Part shown: positions 49,764-58,936 of the stretch, in pieces
Layout of the letters: every line of letters begins with the position of its first letter
How positions within the stretch are numbered: position 1 is the first letter of the stretch
Source: an uncultured Pseudomonadota bacterium
GTDB taxonomy: Bacteria; Pseudomonadota; Gammaproteobacteria; Burkholderiales; SG8-39
Length of the DNA stretch: 61,549 nt
Assembly: GCA_903909415.1 (NCBI GenBank)
Contig: CAIVVS010000168.1
Location: 1 to 61,549, forward strand
Reading direction: 5' to 3'
Position numbers and translations under genes: made by a program
Notes under the pieces: model-generated
What the model saw: the letters and a program-made list of their open reading frames with translations, nothing else
Told to the model about the DNA's origin: nothing
Database searches by the model: none

Positions 49764-49823
49764 CATTGCGCTGGTGCCCGGCTGGCGGGCACCAGCCACG
49801 TCGTCCTGCTTACTTGGTCATGC

Positions 49824-50612
49824 TCACTTGGTCATGTTCAGGTGCTGGAACAGCGGTGGGGCACCGACCACTTCGCGGGCGGACAGGGCGCCGGTCTCCA
49901 GCAGGCTCTTGTAGTAGCCCCAGCGAACCAGGTGGTTCACGCGCGGGCCGGCCAGCATCTCGTCGATCTTGGCCTGGCCGATGACGTTGGGTGTGCCGAT
50001 CTGCATGGCGAAGAAGTTCAGCAGTGCGAGGCGCTCGAGGTGGATGGAGGCCACGGTGGTCTCCTCGACCGAGCCGCAGGCAAACACCACGCCGTGGTTC
50101 TGGATGTGCACCACCTGGTGGTCGCCCAGTGCTTCGGCCAACGCGCGGCCCTTGGCGGCGTTGTCGACCAGGTCCGGGTCCTTGTAGACCGGGATCGGCC
50201 TGGCCACCAGCGGCGCCTCGGTGGCGAGGATGGGGAGGATGGGCTTGCCGGTGAGGCCGAAGGCCACCGACATCATCTGGTGGGTGTGGATCACGCCGCC
50301 CACGTCGGGGCGCTTGCGGTAGATCTCGGTGTGGATCCACTTCTCGGCCGGCGCGCCTTCGTTGCCCTCGAGCAGCTTGCCCTCGAAGTCGATCACGATC
50401 ATGCGCTCGGGGGCGACCGTGCCCATGCCGTGCACCGCGTTGGAGTGGCGCGGCTTGATGACGATGCGCTCGGTGCCGGGCACGCGCGCGCTGACATGGC
50501 CCATGTAGTCGGCCAGGCCGAGGTGGTACAGGATCGCGCCGGCGGTCGCCACGGTAACGCGCAGTTCCTGTTCGATGGCCTTGGTGTCGGCGGGCTTGGC
50601 AACTGCGCTCAT
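49824..50612 (-). CDS. Class II aldolase/adducin-family protein
   Basis: A 262-residue metal-dependent protein. The Zn-ligand segments are GGVIHTHQMM (His-x-His) and VVHIQNHGVVFACG (third His), as in L-fuculose-phosphate aldolase-type proteins; GTVAPERMIVID is another signature. Some family members decarboxylate 3,4-dihydroxyphthalate, which suits the neighbour. The start is ATG at 50610-50612 with AAGGAG upstream; the N-terminus is short and polar, so cytosolic. Its 3' end carries a 14-base tandem duplication that reproduces the last codons. The true substrate is unknown. Confidence 0.85.
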   Translation of the reverse strand: MSAVAKPADTKAIEQELRVTVATAGAILYHLGLADYMGHVSARVPGTERIVIKPRHSNAVHGMGTVAPERMIVIDFEGKLLEGNEGAPAEKWIHTEIYRKRPDVGGVIHTHQMMSVAFGLTGKPILPILATEAPLVARPIPVYKDPDLVDNAAKGRALAEALGDHQVVHIQNHGVVFACGSVEETTVASIHLERLALLNFFAMQIGTPNVIGQAKIDEMLAGPRVNHLVRWGYYKSLLETGALSAREVVGAPPLFQHLNMTK

Positions 50613-50727
50613 GCGGCACTCCTTCTGGTTCGAATCATCTGGTTCGGTTCGTGCTTCGGGAGGAAAGCTGCGCCGTCGCACCTTGGGCGTGGCGGGTCTA
50701 CGCAGCGCCCCCGCGCGGCCCCGAATG

Positions 50728-50756
50728 TTGATCCGGCACGATTTGTCGAGTATACA
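50728..50756 (+). promoter_or_regulatory. Promoter of the Bug gene at 50768
   Basis: TTGATC (50728-50733) and TATACA (50751-50756) are exactly 17 bases apart, close to consensus. The expected start at about 50763 lies after the upstream in-frame ATG (50756), so translation should start at ATG 50768, giving a very short leader. The region also holds GTATAC, part of a possible operator. Confidence 0.6.
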
Positions 50757-50767
50757 TGACGCCCACT

Positions 50768-51751
50768 ATGTCGACCTACACCCTCCCCCGGTTCCTGGCG
50801 CTCGCCGCGTTGGTCCTTTTCTCCGCCGTTCCCGCCGCTGCGCATGCGCAGGCCTGGCCGACGCGCGCCGTGCGGGTAATCGCCACCAGCCCGCCCGGCG
50901 GCTCGGTGGACCTGCTCGCGCGCCTGGTGGCGGACGATTTCAGCCGCAGTTTCGGTCAGGCCTTCGTGGTCGACAACCGCCCCGGCGCCAACGGGAACAT
51001 CGGCGTGGATGCCGTGGTCAAGGCGCCGCCGGACGGCAACATGCTGTTCGTCACCATCCCCGGTGTGTTCAGCATCAACCAGCACCTGCACGGTGCGATG
51101 CCGTTCAATCCGCGCACCGACCTCGCCCCGATCGCGATGCTCGGGTATTCGCCGCTGGTGCTGGTGACGCATCCTTCCGTGCCGGCGCGGAACGTCCAGG
51201 AACTGGTCGCGTGGCTGAAGGCGCGACCCGGGGCAATCAGCTACTCCTCCGCGGGCGTGGGCACCACCGGCCACCTGGGCATGGAACTGTTCAAGTCCAT
51301 GACCGGTGTGGACGTGCTGCACGTGCCCTACAAGGGCGCGGCGGCGGCGTCCGCCGACCTGGTGTCGGGCAACGTGGCGGTCACGCTGAACAACACCACA
51401 GCGGTGGTGCCCTTCGTGCAGAGGGGGCAGCTGCGCGCGCTCGCCGTCGCAGAGAAAACGCGGCTTACTGCCTTGCCGGACGTGCCCACGATCCATGAAT
51501 CTGGGGTGCCCGGCTACGAGGTCACGCCCTGGTTCGGCCTGGGCACGCGCGCAGGCGTGCCGCGCGACATCATCAACCGCCTCAACGCCGAAGCCGCGCG
51601 CTCGCTGCGCAAGCCCGAGACGGTGGCGCGACTGTCGTCGCTGGGCATAGAGACGCGCTTCATGTCGCCGGAGGCCTTCACCGACTACGTGCGCGCCGAG
51701 TCCGACCGCTGGGGCGACATCATCCGCCGCTCGGGCGCCAAGGCGGAGTAG
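50768..51751 (+). CDS. Bug-family TTT substrate-binding protein
   Basis: A 327-residue periplasmic receptor. Signal peptide STYTLPRFLALAALVLFSAVPAAAHAQ, then AWPTRAVRVIATSPPGGSVDLLARLVADDF; APPDGNMLFV, VDNRPGANGNIGVDAVV and VPYKGAAAASADLVSGNVAVTLNN are Bug segments. An in-frame ATG four codons upstream (50756) is disfavoured because it lies at the -10 box. The gene is divergent from the class II aldolase-family gene. The ligand is unknown. Confidence 0.92.
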   Translation: MSTYTLPRFLALAALVLFSAVPAAAHAQAWPTRAVRVIATSPPGGSVDLLARLVADDFSRSFGQAFVVDNRPGANGNIGVDAVVKAPPDGNMLFVTIPGVFSINQHLHGAMPFNPRTDLAPIAMLGYSPLVLVTHPSVPARNVQELVAWLKARPGAISYSSAGVGTTGHLGMELFKSMTGVDVLHVPYKGAAAASADLVSGNVAVTLNNTTAVVPFVQRGQLRALAVAEKTRLTALPDVPTIHESGVPGYEVTPWFGLGTRAGVPRDIINRLNAEAARSLRKPETVARLSSLGIETRFMSPEAFTDYVRAESDRWGDIIRRSGAKAE

Positions 51752-51785
51752 CCCGGCGCGGCGGCGCTGCCCGGGGTTGCCGGGC

Positions 51786-51914
51786 TCAGCGCTTGATCAG
51801 CGGCTGCATCAGCTCGGAAGCCGACTTCTTCGCGCGCTTGTCCGCCTTCTTTTCCTTGGCGGTCATCAGCGGCTGCTTCTTGTTTTCCTTGCGGTTCTGC
51901 TTTTCCTTGCCCAT
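51786..51914 (-). CDS. Small Lys-rich protein, 42 aa
   Basis: A 42-residue highly basic protein (about a third Lys or Arg), beginning MGKEKQNRKENKKQPLMTAKEKK, ending SASELMQPLIKR. An AAGGAG stands before the ATG at 51912-51914, which supports translation. It has no hydrophobic segment and may bind nucleic acid. I recall similar short proteins annotated as hypothetical in Burkholderiales. It lies between a Bug gene (convergent) and the transglutaminase gene. Confidence 0.65.
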   Translation of the reverse strand: MGKEKQNRKENKKQPLMTAKEKKADKRAKKSASELMQPLIKR

Positions 51915-52036
51915 GGCGACGCTCCTTGAGAGCACCGACGGATGTGCGATGCCGGACCAGTATAGGCGTGCTGGCCGGACGCAAGCGTACGTTTGCGCCC
52001 GGCATTGACGCCGGCAACACGCCGGCGGGTTCCGCG

Positions 52037-55000
52037 TCAGGGCTGGCGGCGCAGGTCCAACGTGCAGGGGAACTGCGGATTCAGCGGCTCGGCGGCGACG
52101 TCCATCGGCCCCGGCGTATGCCCGTGCGGCCAGAAGCGCGCGACGCGCCTTGCCTCGGCCTCGTTCGCGTTGACCGGGAAGCTCTCGTAGTTGCGCCCGC
52201 CCGGGTGCACCACGTGGTAGGTGCACCCGCCGACGGAACGGTTGCTCCAGGTGTCCACCAGGTCGAACACCAGCGGCGAATGCACGCCTATGGTCGGGTG
52301 CAGGGCCGAGGGCGGGCTCCAGGCGCGAAAGCGCAGGCCGGCGACGAACTCGCCATGCGTGCCGGTCGGGTGCAGCGGCAGCGGCCGGCCGTTGCAGGTC
52401 ACCACATGGCGGTTGCCGACCATGCCATTGACCTTCACCTGCAGCCGCTCCACCGACGAGTCCACGTAGCGCGAGGTGGCGCCGGCCGCCATCTCCTCGC
52501 CCAGCACGTGCCAGGGCTCGATGGCCTGGCGCAGCTCGAGCTGGACGCCTTCGTAGACCACGGTGCCGTGGCGCGGAAAGCGGAACTCCAGGAAGGGCGC
52601 GAACCATTCCTTGCGGAATGCGTAGCCCGAGCGGCACAGGTCGCGCACCACGTCATCGAAGTCCTGCTCGATGAAGTGCGGCAGCATGAATCGGTCGTGC
52701 AGTTCGGTGCCCCAGTACACAAGGCGCCCGTCATGGGGCGACTTCCAGAACCGCGCCACCAGTGCGCGCAGCAGCAGCATCTGCGCCAGGCTCATGCGCG
52801 GATGGGGCGGCATCTCGAAGGCGCGGAACTCCAGGATGCCCAGCCGCCCGGTCGGTCCGTCGGGCGAGTACAGCTTGTCGATGGAGAACTCGGCGCGGTG
52901 CGTGTTACCGGTCAGGTCCACCAGCAGGTTGCGCAGCAGGCGGTCCACCAGCCAGGGCTTGGGGCTTTCCTCCCCCGCCGTCACGTGCTGGCGCATCTGC
53001 TGGAAGGCGATCTCGAGCTCGTACAGGTTGTCGTCGCGCGCCTCGTCCACGCGCGGCGCCTGGCTGGTCGGGCCGACGAACTGGCCCGAGAACAGGTAAG
53101 ACAGGGCGGGGTGGTTCTGCCAGTAGGTGATCAGGCTGGCCAGCAGGTCGGGCCGGCGCAGCAGCGGTGAATCCGCAGGCGTGGCGCCGCCCAGGGTCAC
53201 GTGGTTGCCGCCGCCGGTGCCGGTATGGCGGCCGTCCAGCATGAACTTCTCCGTGCCCAGCCGCGTCTGGCGCGCCGCTTCGTACAGCGCGGTGGTGTTT
53301 GCCACCATCTCCGCCCAGCTGCGAGCCGGGTGGATGTTGACCTCGATCACGCCCGGGTCCGGCGTCACCGCCAGCACCTTCAGCCGGGTGTCGAACGGCG
53401 GCGCATAGCCCTCGATGCGCAGCGACAGCGCGAGCCTGGCGGCCGCGCGCTCGATCGCGGCGATCAGGTTGACGTAGTCCTCCAGTCGCAGCACCGGCGG
53501 CAGGAACGCATGAAGGCGCCCCTCGCGAGCCTCGACGCAGAGCGCCGTCCGCACGACTTCCCTGGGTTTCGGCTTCGACTTGGCGGGCTTCTTTGCGTGG
53601 CGATGCTTCTCGGCCGACTCATGCGCGTCATGCAGCGTTTCCGCGGCGTCGAAGGGATCGCGGGGAAACTCCGCCTCCACGTCCTCCGGCAGCACTTCCG
53701 GCAGCGAGGCCAGCGGCAGGCGCAGGCCCATCGGCGAATCGCCGGGCAGCAGGTACAGGTGCTCGCGGCGCAACGGCCATGCGCTGCTCAGCCAGCGGCT
53801 GGCCTCGGGGGGATCTCCCTCACGGTGTTCCGCCGCCTTCAGCGGCAGCACGTAGCCCACCGGCGTGGCCGGCCCGCGGGCAAGCAGGCGTGCAAGCTGC
53901 GCGCGCTCGCCCGGCGTGTCCAGCCTGGCCTTCAGGGGGTCAACGTTGTCCGGCAGCGCGAACTCGGTCTGCGCCGCGCGCACCACGTCCTCGTAGGCGG
54001 TGATCAGCGAGTCGCCCGCGAGGCCGAGCTCCGCCGCGATCCCGCCGGCCAGGGCGTGCGCCTGTTCGGCGCCATGCGGGCCGGGCTCGGTTGCGGTGGC
54101 GATCAGCGACGCATCGCGCCACAGCGGCCTGCCGTCGGCGCGCCACTGTATGCCCAGCGCCCAGCGCGGCAGCGGCTCGCCCGGGTACCACTTGCCCTGC
54201 CCGTAGTGCAGCAGGCCCTGCGGCGCGTAGATCGCCTTGAGGCGGTGCGCCAGCGACTGCGCGAGGTCCCACTTCCCGGGCGACAGCGCGGTGAAGTTCC
54301 ATTCCGGGCCGTCCATGTCATCCACCGACACGAAGGTCGGTTCGCCGCCCTGCGTCAGGCGCACGTCGCCCGCCTGCAACTCCGCGTCCACCTGCTCGCC
54401 CAGCGCGAGGATGTCGCGCCACTGGGCATCGGTATAGGGCCTGGTGACGCGCGGATCCTCGTGGATGCGCGTGACCGTCATGGAGAAATCGAGTGTCGAT
54501 TCGCACGGGTCGGTGTAGCCGATCACCGCTGCCGCGCTGCCGGTGAGCGCGGTGCAGGCCAGCGGGATGTGGCCTTCGCCCGCGAACAGGCCGGAGGTCG
54601 GGTCCAGCCCGACCCAGCCCGCGCCCGGGATGTACACCTCGGCCCAGGCGTGCAGGTCCGTGAAGTCCGCGCTCGGGCCCGCCGGCCCGTCCAGCGGCTT
54701 CTCGTCGGCCACGAGCTGGATCAGGTAACCGGACACGAAGCGCGCCGCGAGCCCCATGTGGCGCAGGATCTGCACCAGCAACCAGCCTGAATCGCGGCAC
54801 GAGCCCGAGGCCCTGGCGAGCGTCTCCTCCGGCGCCTGCACGCCCGGTTCCAGCCGCACCAGGTAGCGTGTCTGGCGCTGCAGCCGCTGGTTGGCCGCGA
54901 CCAGGAAATCCACGATTGCCGTGCCCGGCTTGAAACCGGTGGCGCGGAAGTCGGCCAGCCATTGCGCGAGCAAAGGGCCGGCGGGCTCGGCTTCCAGGTA

Positions 55001-55348
55001 GGGCGCCAGCTCGTGCTTGAGCTTCGCGGGGTAGTCGAACGGATACGTTTCAGCCCAGGATTCGACGAAGAAATCGAATGGATTGATCACCGTCATGTCG
55101 GCGACCAAGTCCACTTCGACCTTCAGTTCACGGGCGCGCTCCGGAAAGACGAGCCGTGCGACATGGTTGCCGTAGGCGTCCTGCTGCCAGTTGACGAAGT
55201 GGCCGTCGGGCTTGATCGACAGCGAATAGCTGAGTATCGGCGTGCGGCAATGCGGCGCGGGGCGCAGGCGCACCTCGTGCGGGGAGAGCGCCACCGCCCG
55301 GTCGAAGGTGTAGTGGGAGCGGTGGTTGAGTGCGACGCGTATGGCCAT
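52037..55348 (-). CDS. Transglutaminase-like protein with DUF2126
   Basis: An 1103-residue protein. Residues 1-110 form an N-terminal transglutaminase-associated domain. The papain-like transglutaminase core has Cys184 (SGSCRDSGWLLVQILRHMG), His233 (DLHAWAEVYIPG) and Asp249 (GLDPTSG). The remainder (about 300-1103) is DUF2126, including FMLDGRHTGTGGGNHVTLGGATPADSPLLRRPDL. Related genes usually sit beside a circularly permuted ATP-grasp and an alpha-E domain protein; here none is adjacent. A TACATT precedes the ATG by five bases, so a leaderless transcript is possible. Substrate unknown. Confidence 0.93.
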   Translation of the reverse strand: MAIRVALNHRSHYTFDRAVALSPHEVRLRPAPHCRTPILSYSLSIKPDGHFVNWQQDAYGNHVARLVFPERARELKVEVDLVADMTVINPFDFFVESWAETYPFDYPAKLKHELAPYLEAEPAGPLLAQWLADFRATGFKPGTAIVDFLVAANQRLQRQTRYLVRLEPGVQAPEETLARASGSCRDSGWLLVQILRHMGLAARFVSGYLIQLVADEKPLDGPAGPSADFTDLHAWAEVYIPGAGWVGLDPTSGLFAGEGHIPLACTALTGSAAAVIGYTDPCESTLDFSMTVTRIHEDPRVTRPYTDAQWRDILALGEQVDAELQAGDVRLTQGGEPTFVSVDDMDGPEWNFTALSPGKWDLAQSLAHRLKAIYAPQGLLHYGQGKWYPGEPLPRWALGIQWRADGRPLWRDASLIATATEPGPHGAEQAHALAGGIAAELGLAGDSLITAYEDVVRAAQTEFALPDNVDPLKARLDTPGERAQLARLLARGPATPVGYVLPLKAAEHREGDPPEASRWLSSAWPLRREHLYLLPGDSPMGLRLPLASLPEVLPEDVEAEFPRDPFDAAETLHDAHESAEKHRHAKKPAKSKPKPREVVRTALCVEAREGRLHAFLPPVLRLEDYVNLIAAIERAAARLALSLRIEGYAPPFDTRLKVLAVTPDPGVIEVNIHPARSWAEMVANTTALYEAARQTRLGTEKFMLDGRHTGTGGGNHVTLGGATPADSPLLRRPDLLASLITYWQNHPALSYLFSGQFVGPTSQAPRVDEARDDNLYELEIAFQQMRQHVTAGEESPKPWLVDRLLRNLLVDLTGNTHRAEFSIDKLYSPDGPTGRLGILEFRAFEMPPHPRMSLAQMLLLRALVARFWKSPHDGRLVYWGTELHDRFMLPHFIEQDFDDVVRDLCRSGYAFRKEWFAPFLEFRFPRHGTVVYEGVQLELRQAIEPWHVLGEEMAAGATSRYVDSSVERLQVKVNGMVGNRHVVTCNGRPLPLHPTGTHGEFVAGLRFRAWSPPSALHPTIGVHSPLVFDLVDTWSNRSVGGCTYHVVHPGGRNYESFPVNANEAEARRVARFWPHGHTPGPMDVAAEPLNPQFPCTLDLRRQP

Positions 55349-55452
55349 GGGGCAATGTACACCAGCGACAGGCGCGCATTCGCGCCGGGATCGCATGGTT
55401 CGGCCGCGCATCACGCTGGTGCGCGATCGGGTGCGCCGCGCTCGCGCCCGGG

Positions 55453-56373
55453 TCAGTCCGGCTGGCTGATGAACCCCAGGATGGCCCGGCCGACGCGGTC
55501 CTCGGCGGTGTTGAAGTGCGCGATCATCGAGGTGTGGTTGTGCCCTGGCAGGCGCAGGAAGCGCCCGGCCCGTCCGCGCGCCGCCGCCAGGCGCCAGTAG
55601 AGCTCGGCGCAGTAGACGTCGATCAGCGGGTTCTCGTACTCCGCCACCGCGATGAAGGTGGGCACGCTGTCGCGGCCCGCGTGGTTGACCGGCGAGACGT
55701 CCTCGAAGCGCGATGCGTCGGTGCCGTAGTAGGCCTCGACCTTCCTCGCATTCGGGTTCTGCGGCAGGTTGTCCGCGCGCACCCGCCCCGAGATCACGAT
55801 GTGGCCCGCGACGCCCGGCCCGTCCCTGCCATGCAGGCGGGCGTCGTAGCACCAGGATCCGGTGTGCGCGCCACCGGCCGACTGGCCCATCACGAATATG
55901 CGCGCGGGGTCGCCGCCGAAACGCTGGATGTTCGCGCGCGCCCAGGCCACCGCCAGGCCCACGTCCACCGAACCCGCCGGATAGCCCCATGCGGGCGCCT
56001 GGCGGTACTCCATGTTGATGCCGATCACGCCATGGCGTGCGAAGTAGCGCGGCACGTTGCCGTAGATCTCGGGCGTGCGTACCTTCTCGCCATCGGTGAA
56101 GGCGCCGCCATGCACGAAGATCACCGAAGGCGCGCCCGTTGCGCCGGCGGGGCGGTGCACGTCCAGCACCTGCCGCGGATCGTCCTTCCCGTAGGCGATG
56201 TCGCCCGTCTCCTCGATGCCCTCGCGCGGCGAGCCTGCCAGCACCTCGGTGAACCGGTCCACCATCAGCTGCACCGAGTCCTTCACGCTCATCGCGCCGG
56301 GCTTGCCCCAGCGCGGGCCGAGTTCGGCCATCAGGGCCAGCAGCCCGGGCGGGATCGGCGGCGGTGCGCGCAT
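55453..56373 (-). CDS. Alpha/beta hydrolase (HSL-like esterase)
   Basis: A 306-residue esterase. Oxyanion hole HGGAF (about residues 88-92), nucleophile S165 in GQSAGGAH, and acidic EYENPLIDVY and His in PGHNHTSM complete the triad. No signal peptide. It fits the hormone-sensitive-lipase/BD-FAE group and may hydrolyse esters or carbamates in aromatic metabolism. It ends 104 bases before the transglutaminase gene and follows the aldehyde dehydrogenase by 10 bases. Confidence 0.9.
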   Translation of the reverse strand: MRAPPPIPPGLLALMAELGPRWGKPGAMSVKDSVQLMVDRFTEVLAGSPREGIEETGDIAYGKDDPRQVLDVHRPAGATGAPSVIFVHGGAFTDGEKVRTPEIYGNVPRYFARHGVIGINMEYRQAPAWGYPAGSVDVGLAVAWARANIQRFGGDPARIFVMGQSAGGAHTGSWCYDARLHGRDGPGVAGHIVISGRVRADNLPQNPNARKVEAYYGTDASRFEDVSPVNHAGRDSVPTFIAVAEYENPLIDVYCAELYWRLAAARGRAGRFLRLPGHNHTSMIAHFNTAEDRVGRAILGFISQPD

Positions 56374-56383
56374 GGGAGGGCGC

Positions 56384-57820
56384 TCAGGCGTCCCAGCGCA
56401 TGCCGGTGAACTTGAGCTGCGACATCTCCTCGATCGCGTACTTCACGCCCTCGCGCCCGAAGCCGGAGCGCTTCACGCCGCCGAACGGGTACATGTCCAG
56501 GCGGAAGCGGCTCGCCTCGTTGACCCACAGCGAGCCGACGTCGAACTCCTCGGAAAAGCGCATCGCCTGCTTCAGGCTGCGGGTGAACAGCGCGCCCTGC
56601 AGGCCGAACGGCGAGTCATTGGCCATCGCCAGCGCCTCATCCGCGCTGGCCGCCTTCTCCACCAGCGCCAGCGGGCCGAATACCTCGTCACACCACATCT
56701 GCGCCTGGCGCGGCACGCCCACGGCGATGCCTGGGCTGACGATGCAGTCCTTCTGCACCGGTTCCAGCACGCAGCGCCCGCCGCGCGCCACCGCGTCGGC
56801 CATCATGCCCATCACGCGGTTGGCCGAGGCCAGCGACACCATCGGGCCCAGGTCCACGGTCTCGTCGTTCGGGTCGCCCACCTTCAGCGCCTTGGCCGCC
56901 GTGATGAAGGCCGGCAGGAAGGCGTCGAACACCGTCGCCTCGACGATGATGCGCTGCGCCGAGATGCACTGCTGGCCGCTGGCCTCGAAGGCCGCGCCGG
57001 CGATGCGCTTGGCCGCGTCGGCGATGTCGGCGTCGGCCAGCACGATGTTGGCCGCGTTCGAGCCCAGTTCGGCGAGGAATTTCTTCGCCCCGGCCGCGCG
57101 CACCAGCGCGTCGCCGGCGACGGTGCCGCCGGTGAAGGTCACCGCCATCACCAGGGGGTGGCGCACCAGCGCCTGCGCCGCGTCACGGTCGCCAGTGACC
57201 ACGTTGAACAGCCCGGCGGGCACGCCCGCCTTGATGAACAGCTCCGCCACGCGCAGCGCGATGCGTATGCCGGTCGGGTGCGGCTTGACCACCATGGCAT
57301 TGCCCGCCGCGATCGCCGGCCCGACCTTCTGCACCAGCAGGTTGATCGGCGCGTTGAACGGCGTGATGCCGGCCACGACACCGAAGGGCACATGCTTGGT
57401 GAAACCGATGCGCCCGGCGCCGGTCGGCACCGCGTCGACCGGCACGGTCTCGCCCGACAGCGTCAGCACCTGCGCCGCGCAGGCGCGCAGGAAGGCGGCA
57501 GAACGGTTGGCCTCGAAGCTGGCGGCCTTCTTCGGCTTGCCGATGTCGCTGATCAGCATGGCGGTGAGCTCGGGCACCGCGCCCTCGATCGCGGTGGCGG
57601 CGGCCAGCAGCCAGCCCGAGCGCTGCGCGAGCGTGGAGCGGCGGTTCGCCATGTAGGCGGCATGCGAATCCTCGATTGCGGCGCCGACCGTGGATTCCGG
57701 GCATTCCACCATGTCGGCGTAGGGCTTGAGGTCCACCGGCGATACCAAGGGTACGGACTTGCCGCCCGATGCGACGGTCTTGCCGCCGATGAATGCGTCC
57801 AGCTTGGGAAGATTGGCCAT
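56384..57820 (-). CDS. Aldehyde dehydrogenase family protein
   Basis: A 478-residue NAD(P)-dependent dehydrogenase. Catalytic residues are E251 (ELGSNAANIVLADAD) and C285 (GQQCISAQR). The Rossmann segment GVVAGITPFNAPINLLVQKVGPAIAAGNAMVVKPH and the C-terminal PFGGVKRSGFGREGVKYAIEEMS are complete. ATG at 57818-57820 is preferred over an upstream in-frame Met. It lies eight bases after a Bug gene and before an esterase gene, suggesting a Bug-aldehyde dehydrogenase-esterase operon for an unknown substrate. Confidence 0.93.
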   Translation of the reverse strand: MANLPKLDAFIGGKTVASGGKSVPLVSPVDLKPYADMVECPESTVGAAIEDSHAAYMANRRSTLAQRSGWLLAAATAIEGAVPELTAMLISDIGKPKKAASFEANRSAAFLRACAAQVLTLSGETVPVDAVPTGAGRIGFTKHVPFGVVAGITPFNAPINLLVQKVGPAIAAGNAMVVKPHPTGIRIALRVAELFIKAGVPAGLFNVVTGDRDAAQALVRHPLVMAVTFTGGTVAGDALVRAAGAKKFLAELGSNAANIVLADADIADAAKRIAGAAFEASGQQCISAQRIIVEATVFDAFLPAFITAAKALKVGDPNDETVDLGPMVSLASANRVMGMMADAVARGGRCVLEPVQKDCIVSPGIAVGVPRQAQMWCDEVFGPLALVEKAASADEALAMANDSPFGLQGALFTRSLKQAMRFSEEFDVGSLWVNEASRFRLDMYPFGGVKRSGFGREGVKYAIEEMSQLKFTGMRWDA

Positions 57821-57828
57821 GTTCTCGC

Positions 57829-58815
57829 TCACAGTTTGGGCAGGTTGGCGCCATTGACGACGCGGGTCCACTTCTCGATCTCGGACTTAATGTAGGCGCC
57901 GAACTCCTGCGGCGTGCCGCCCATGATGTCGAAGCCCTGCTTGAACAGCGCTTCCTTCACGGCGGGCAGCGCCAGCGCCTTGTTGGACTCGGCATTGACC
58001 TTGCCCACCACCTCGGAGGGCAGGCCGGCCGGGCCGACCCAGCCGAACCAGGCGATCACGTCGAACCCGGTGAGCCCGGCCTCGGCCACGGTGGGCACAT
58101 CGGGCAGCCAGGACAGGCGCCTGGGCGAAGTCACGGCCAGCAGCTTGACCTTGCCGCTCTTGGCCAGCGGCACCGCATTCGGCGCGTTCGGGAACATCAG
58201 GCCGACTTCGCCCTTCATCACCGCGGTCACCGCCTCCGGCGAGCCTTTGTAGGGAATGTGCGTGGTCTTCACGCCGGCCATGGCATTGAACAGCTCGCCG
58301 GCCAGGTGCATCGAGGTGCCGTTGCCGGCCGAGGCGTAGTTCACGTCGGAGGGGCCCTTGCCCTTGAGCCAGGCCACCAGTTCCTTGACCGAATTCACCG
58401 GCGTGTCCGGGCTGACGATCAGCACGTTCGGGCTGGAGGCGAGCGCGACGATGGGCGTGAAGTCCTTCTGCGCGTCGTAGGGCATCCTGGCGTACAGCGC
58501 CGGGTTGATGCCGTGCGAGCTGATGGTTGCCAGCATCAGCGTGTAGCCGTCGGCGGGCTGGCGCGCGACGTACTCGCCCGCGATGTTGCCGCCGGCGCCC
58601 GGCCGGTTCTCGACCACGAAGGACTGGCCCAGCGACTTGCCCAGCTGGTCGGCCACCACGCGCGCGAGGATGTCCGAGGTGGAGCCCGGGGACAGCGTGA
58701 CGAAGATGCGCACCGGCTTGCCGGGATAGGACTGGGCGCCGGCGGTGGCGGGCGCGGCCGCCGCGAGGCAGGCCGCGGCGGCGGCGAGCCAGCGGCGCGG
58801 GTTCGAGGTGTTCAT
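57829..58815 (-). CDS. Bug-family TTT substrate-binding protein
   Basis: A 328-residue receptor with signal peptide (NTSNPRRWLAAAAACLAAAAP, cut near ATAGAQ), then SYPGKPVRIFVTLSPGSTSDILARVVADQLGKS, VENRPGAGGNIAGEYVARQPADGYTLMLA and PYKGSPEAVTAVMKGEVGLMFP. ATG at 58813-58815 is chosen since the upstream reading adds a non-signal leader. It is divergent from the cupin gene, and the shared 201-base region contains two operator-like sites, so it is probably regulated with the cupin-TetR pair. Confidence 0.94.
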   Translation of the reverse strand: MNTSNPRRWLAAAAACLAAAAPATAGAQSYPGKPVRIFVTLSPGSTSDILARVVADQLGKSLGQSFVVENRPGAGGNIAGEYVARQPADGYTLMLATISSHGINPALYARMPYDAQKDFTPIVALASSPNVLIVSPDTPVNSVKELVAWLKGKGPSDVNYASAGNGTSMHLAGELFNAMAGVKTTHIPYKGSPEAVTAVMKGEVGLMFPNAPNAVPLAKSGKVKLLAVTSPRRLSWLPDVPTVAEAGLTGFDVIAWFGWVGPAGLPSEVVGKVNAESNKALALPAVKEALFKQGFDIMGGTPQEFGAYIKSEIEKWTRVVNGANLPKL

Positions 58816-58862
58816 GGCGGCTCCGGGTGGAAATCGTTGCGCTGGGCAAGCAAACCGCAATG

Positions 58863-58878
58863 TTGTCCAAACGGTCAA
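58863..58878. promoter_or_regulatory. Operator-like site 1 (TTGTCC-AAAC-GGTCAA)
   Basis: A 16-base site with half-sites TTGTCC and GGTCAA around AAAC; the arms are inverted repeats with one mismatch. It shares the GGTCAA half-site with the second site at 58937-58954. Both lie in the divergent spacer between the Bug gene and the cupin gene, 1 kb from a TetR-family gene. Confidence 0.5.
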
Positions 58879-58936
58879 TTGCTGTCAAGGCGTGATCGCG
58901 TTTGCGCAGGGCAGCATCGGACCTGCCGGCGAGATA

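Noticed and set aside
51750..51786. Terminator between the Bug gene ending at 51751 and the 42-aa gene
   Set aside because: AGCCCGGC and GCCGGGCT can pair but with a 21-base loop and no T-run.
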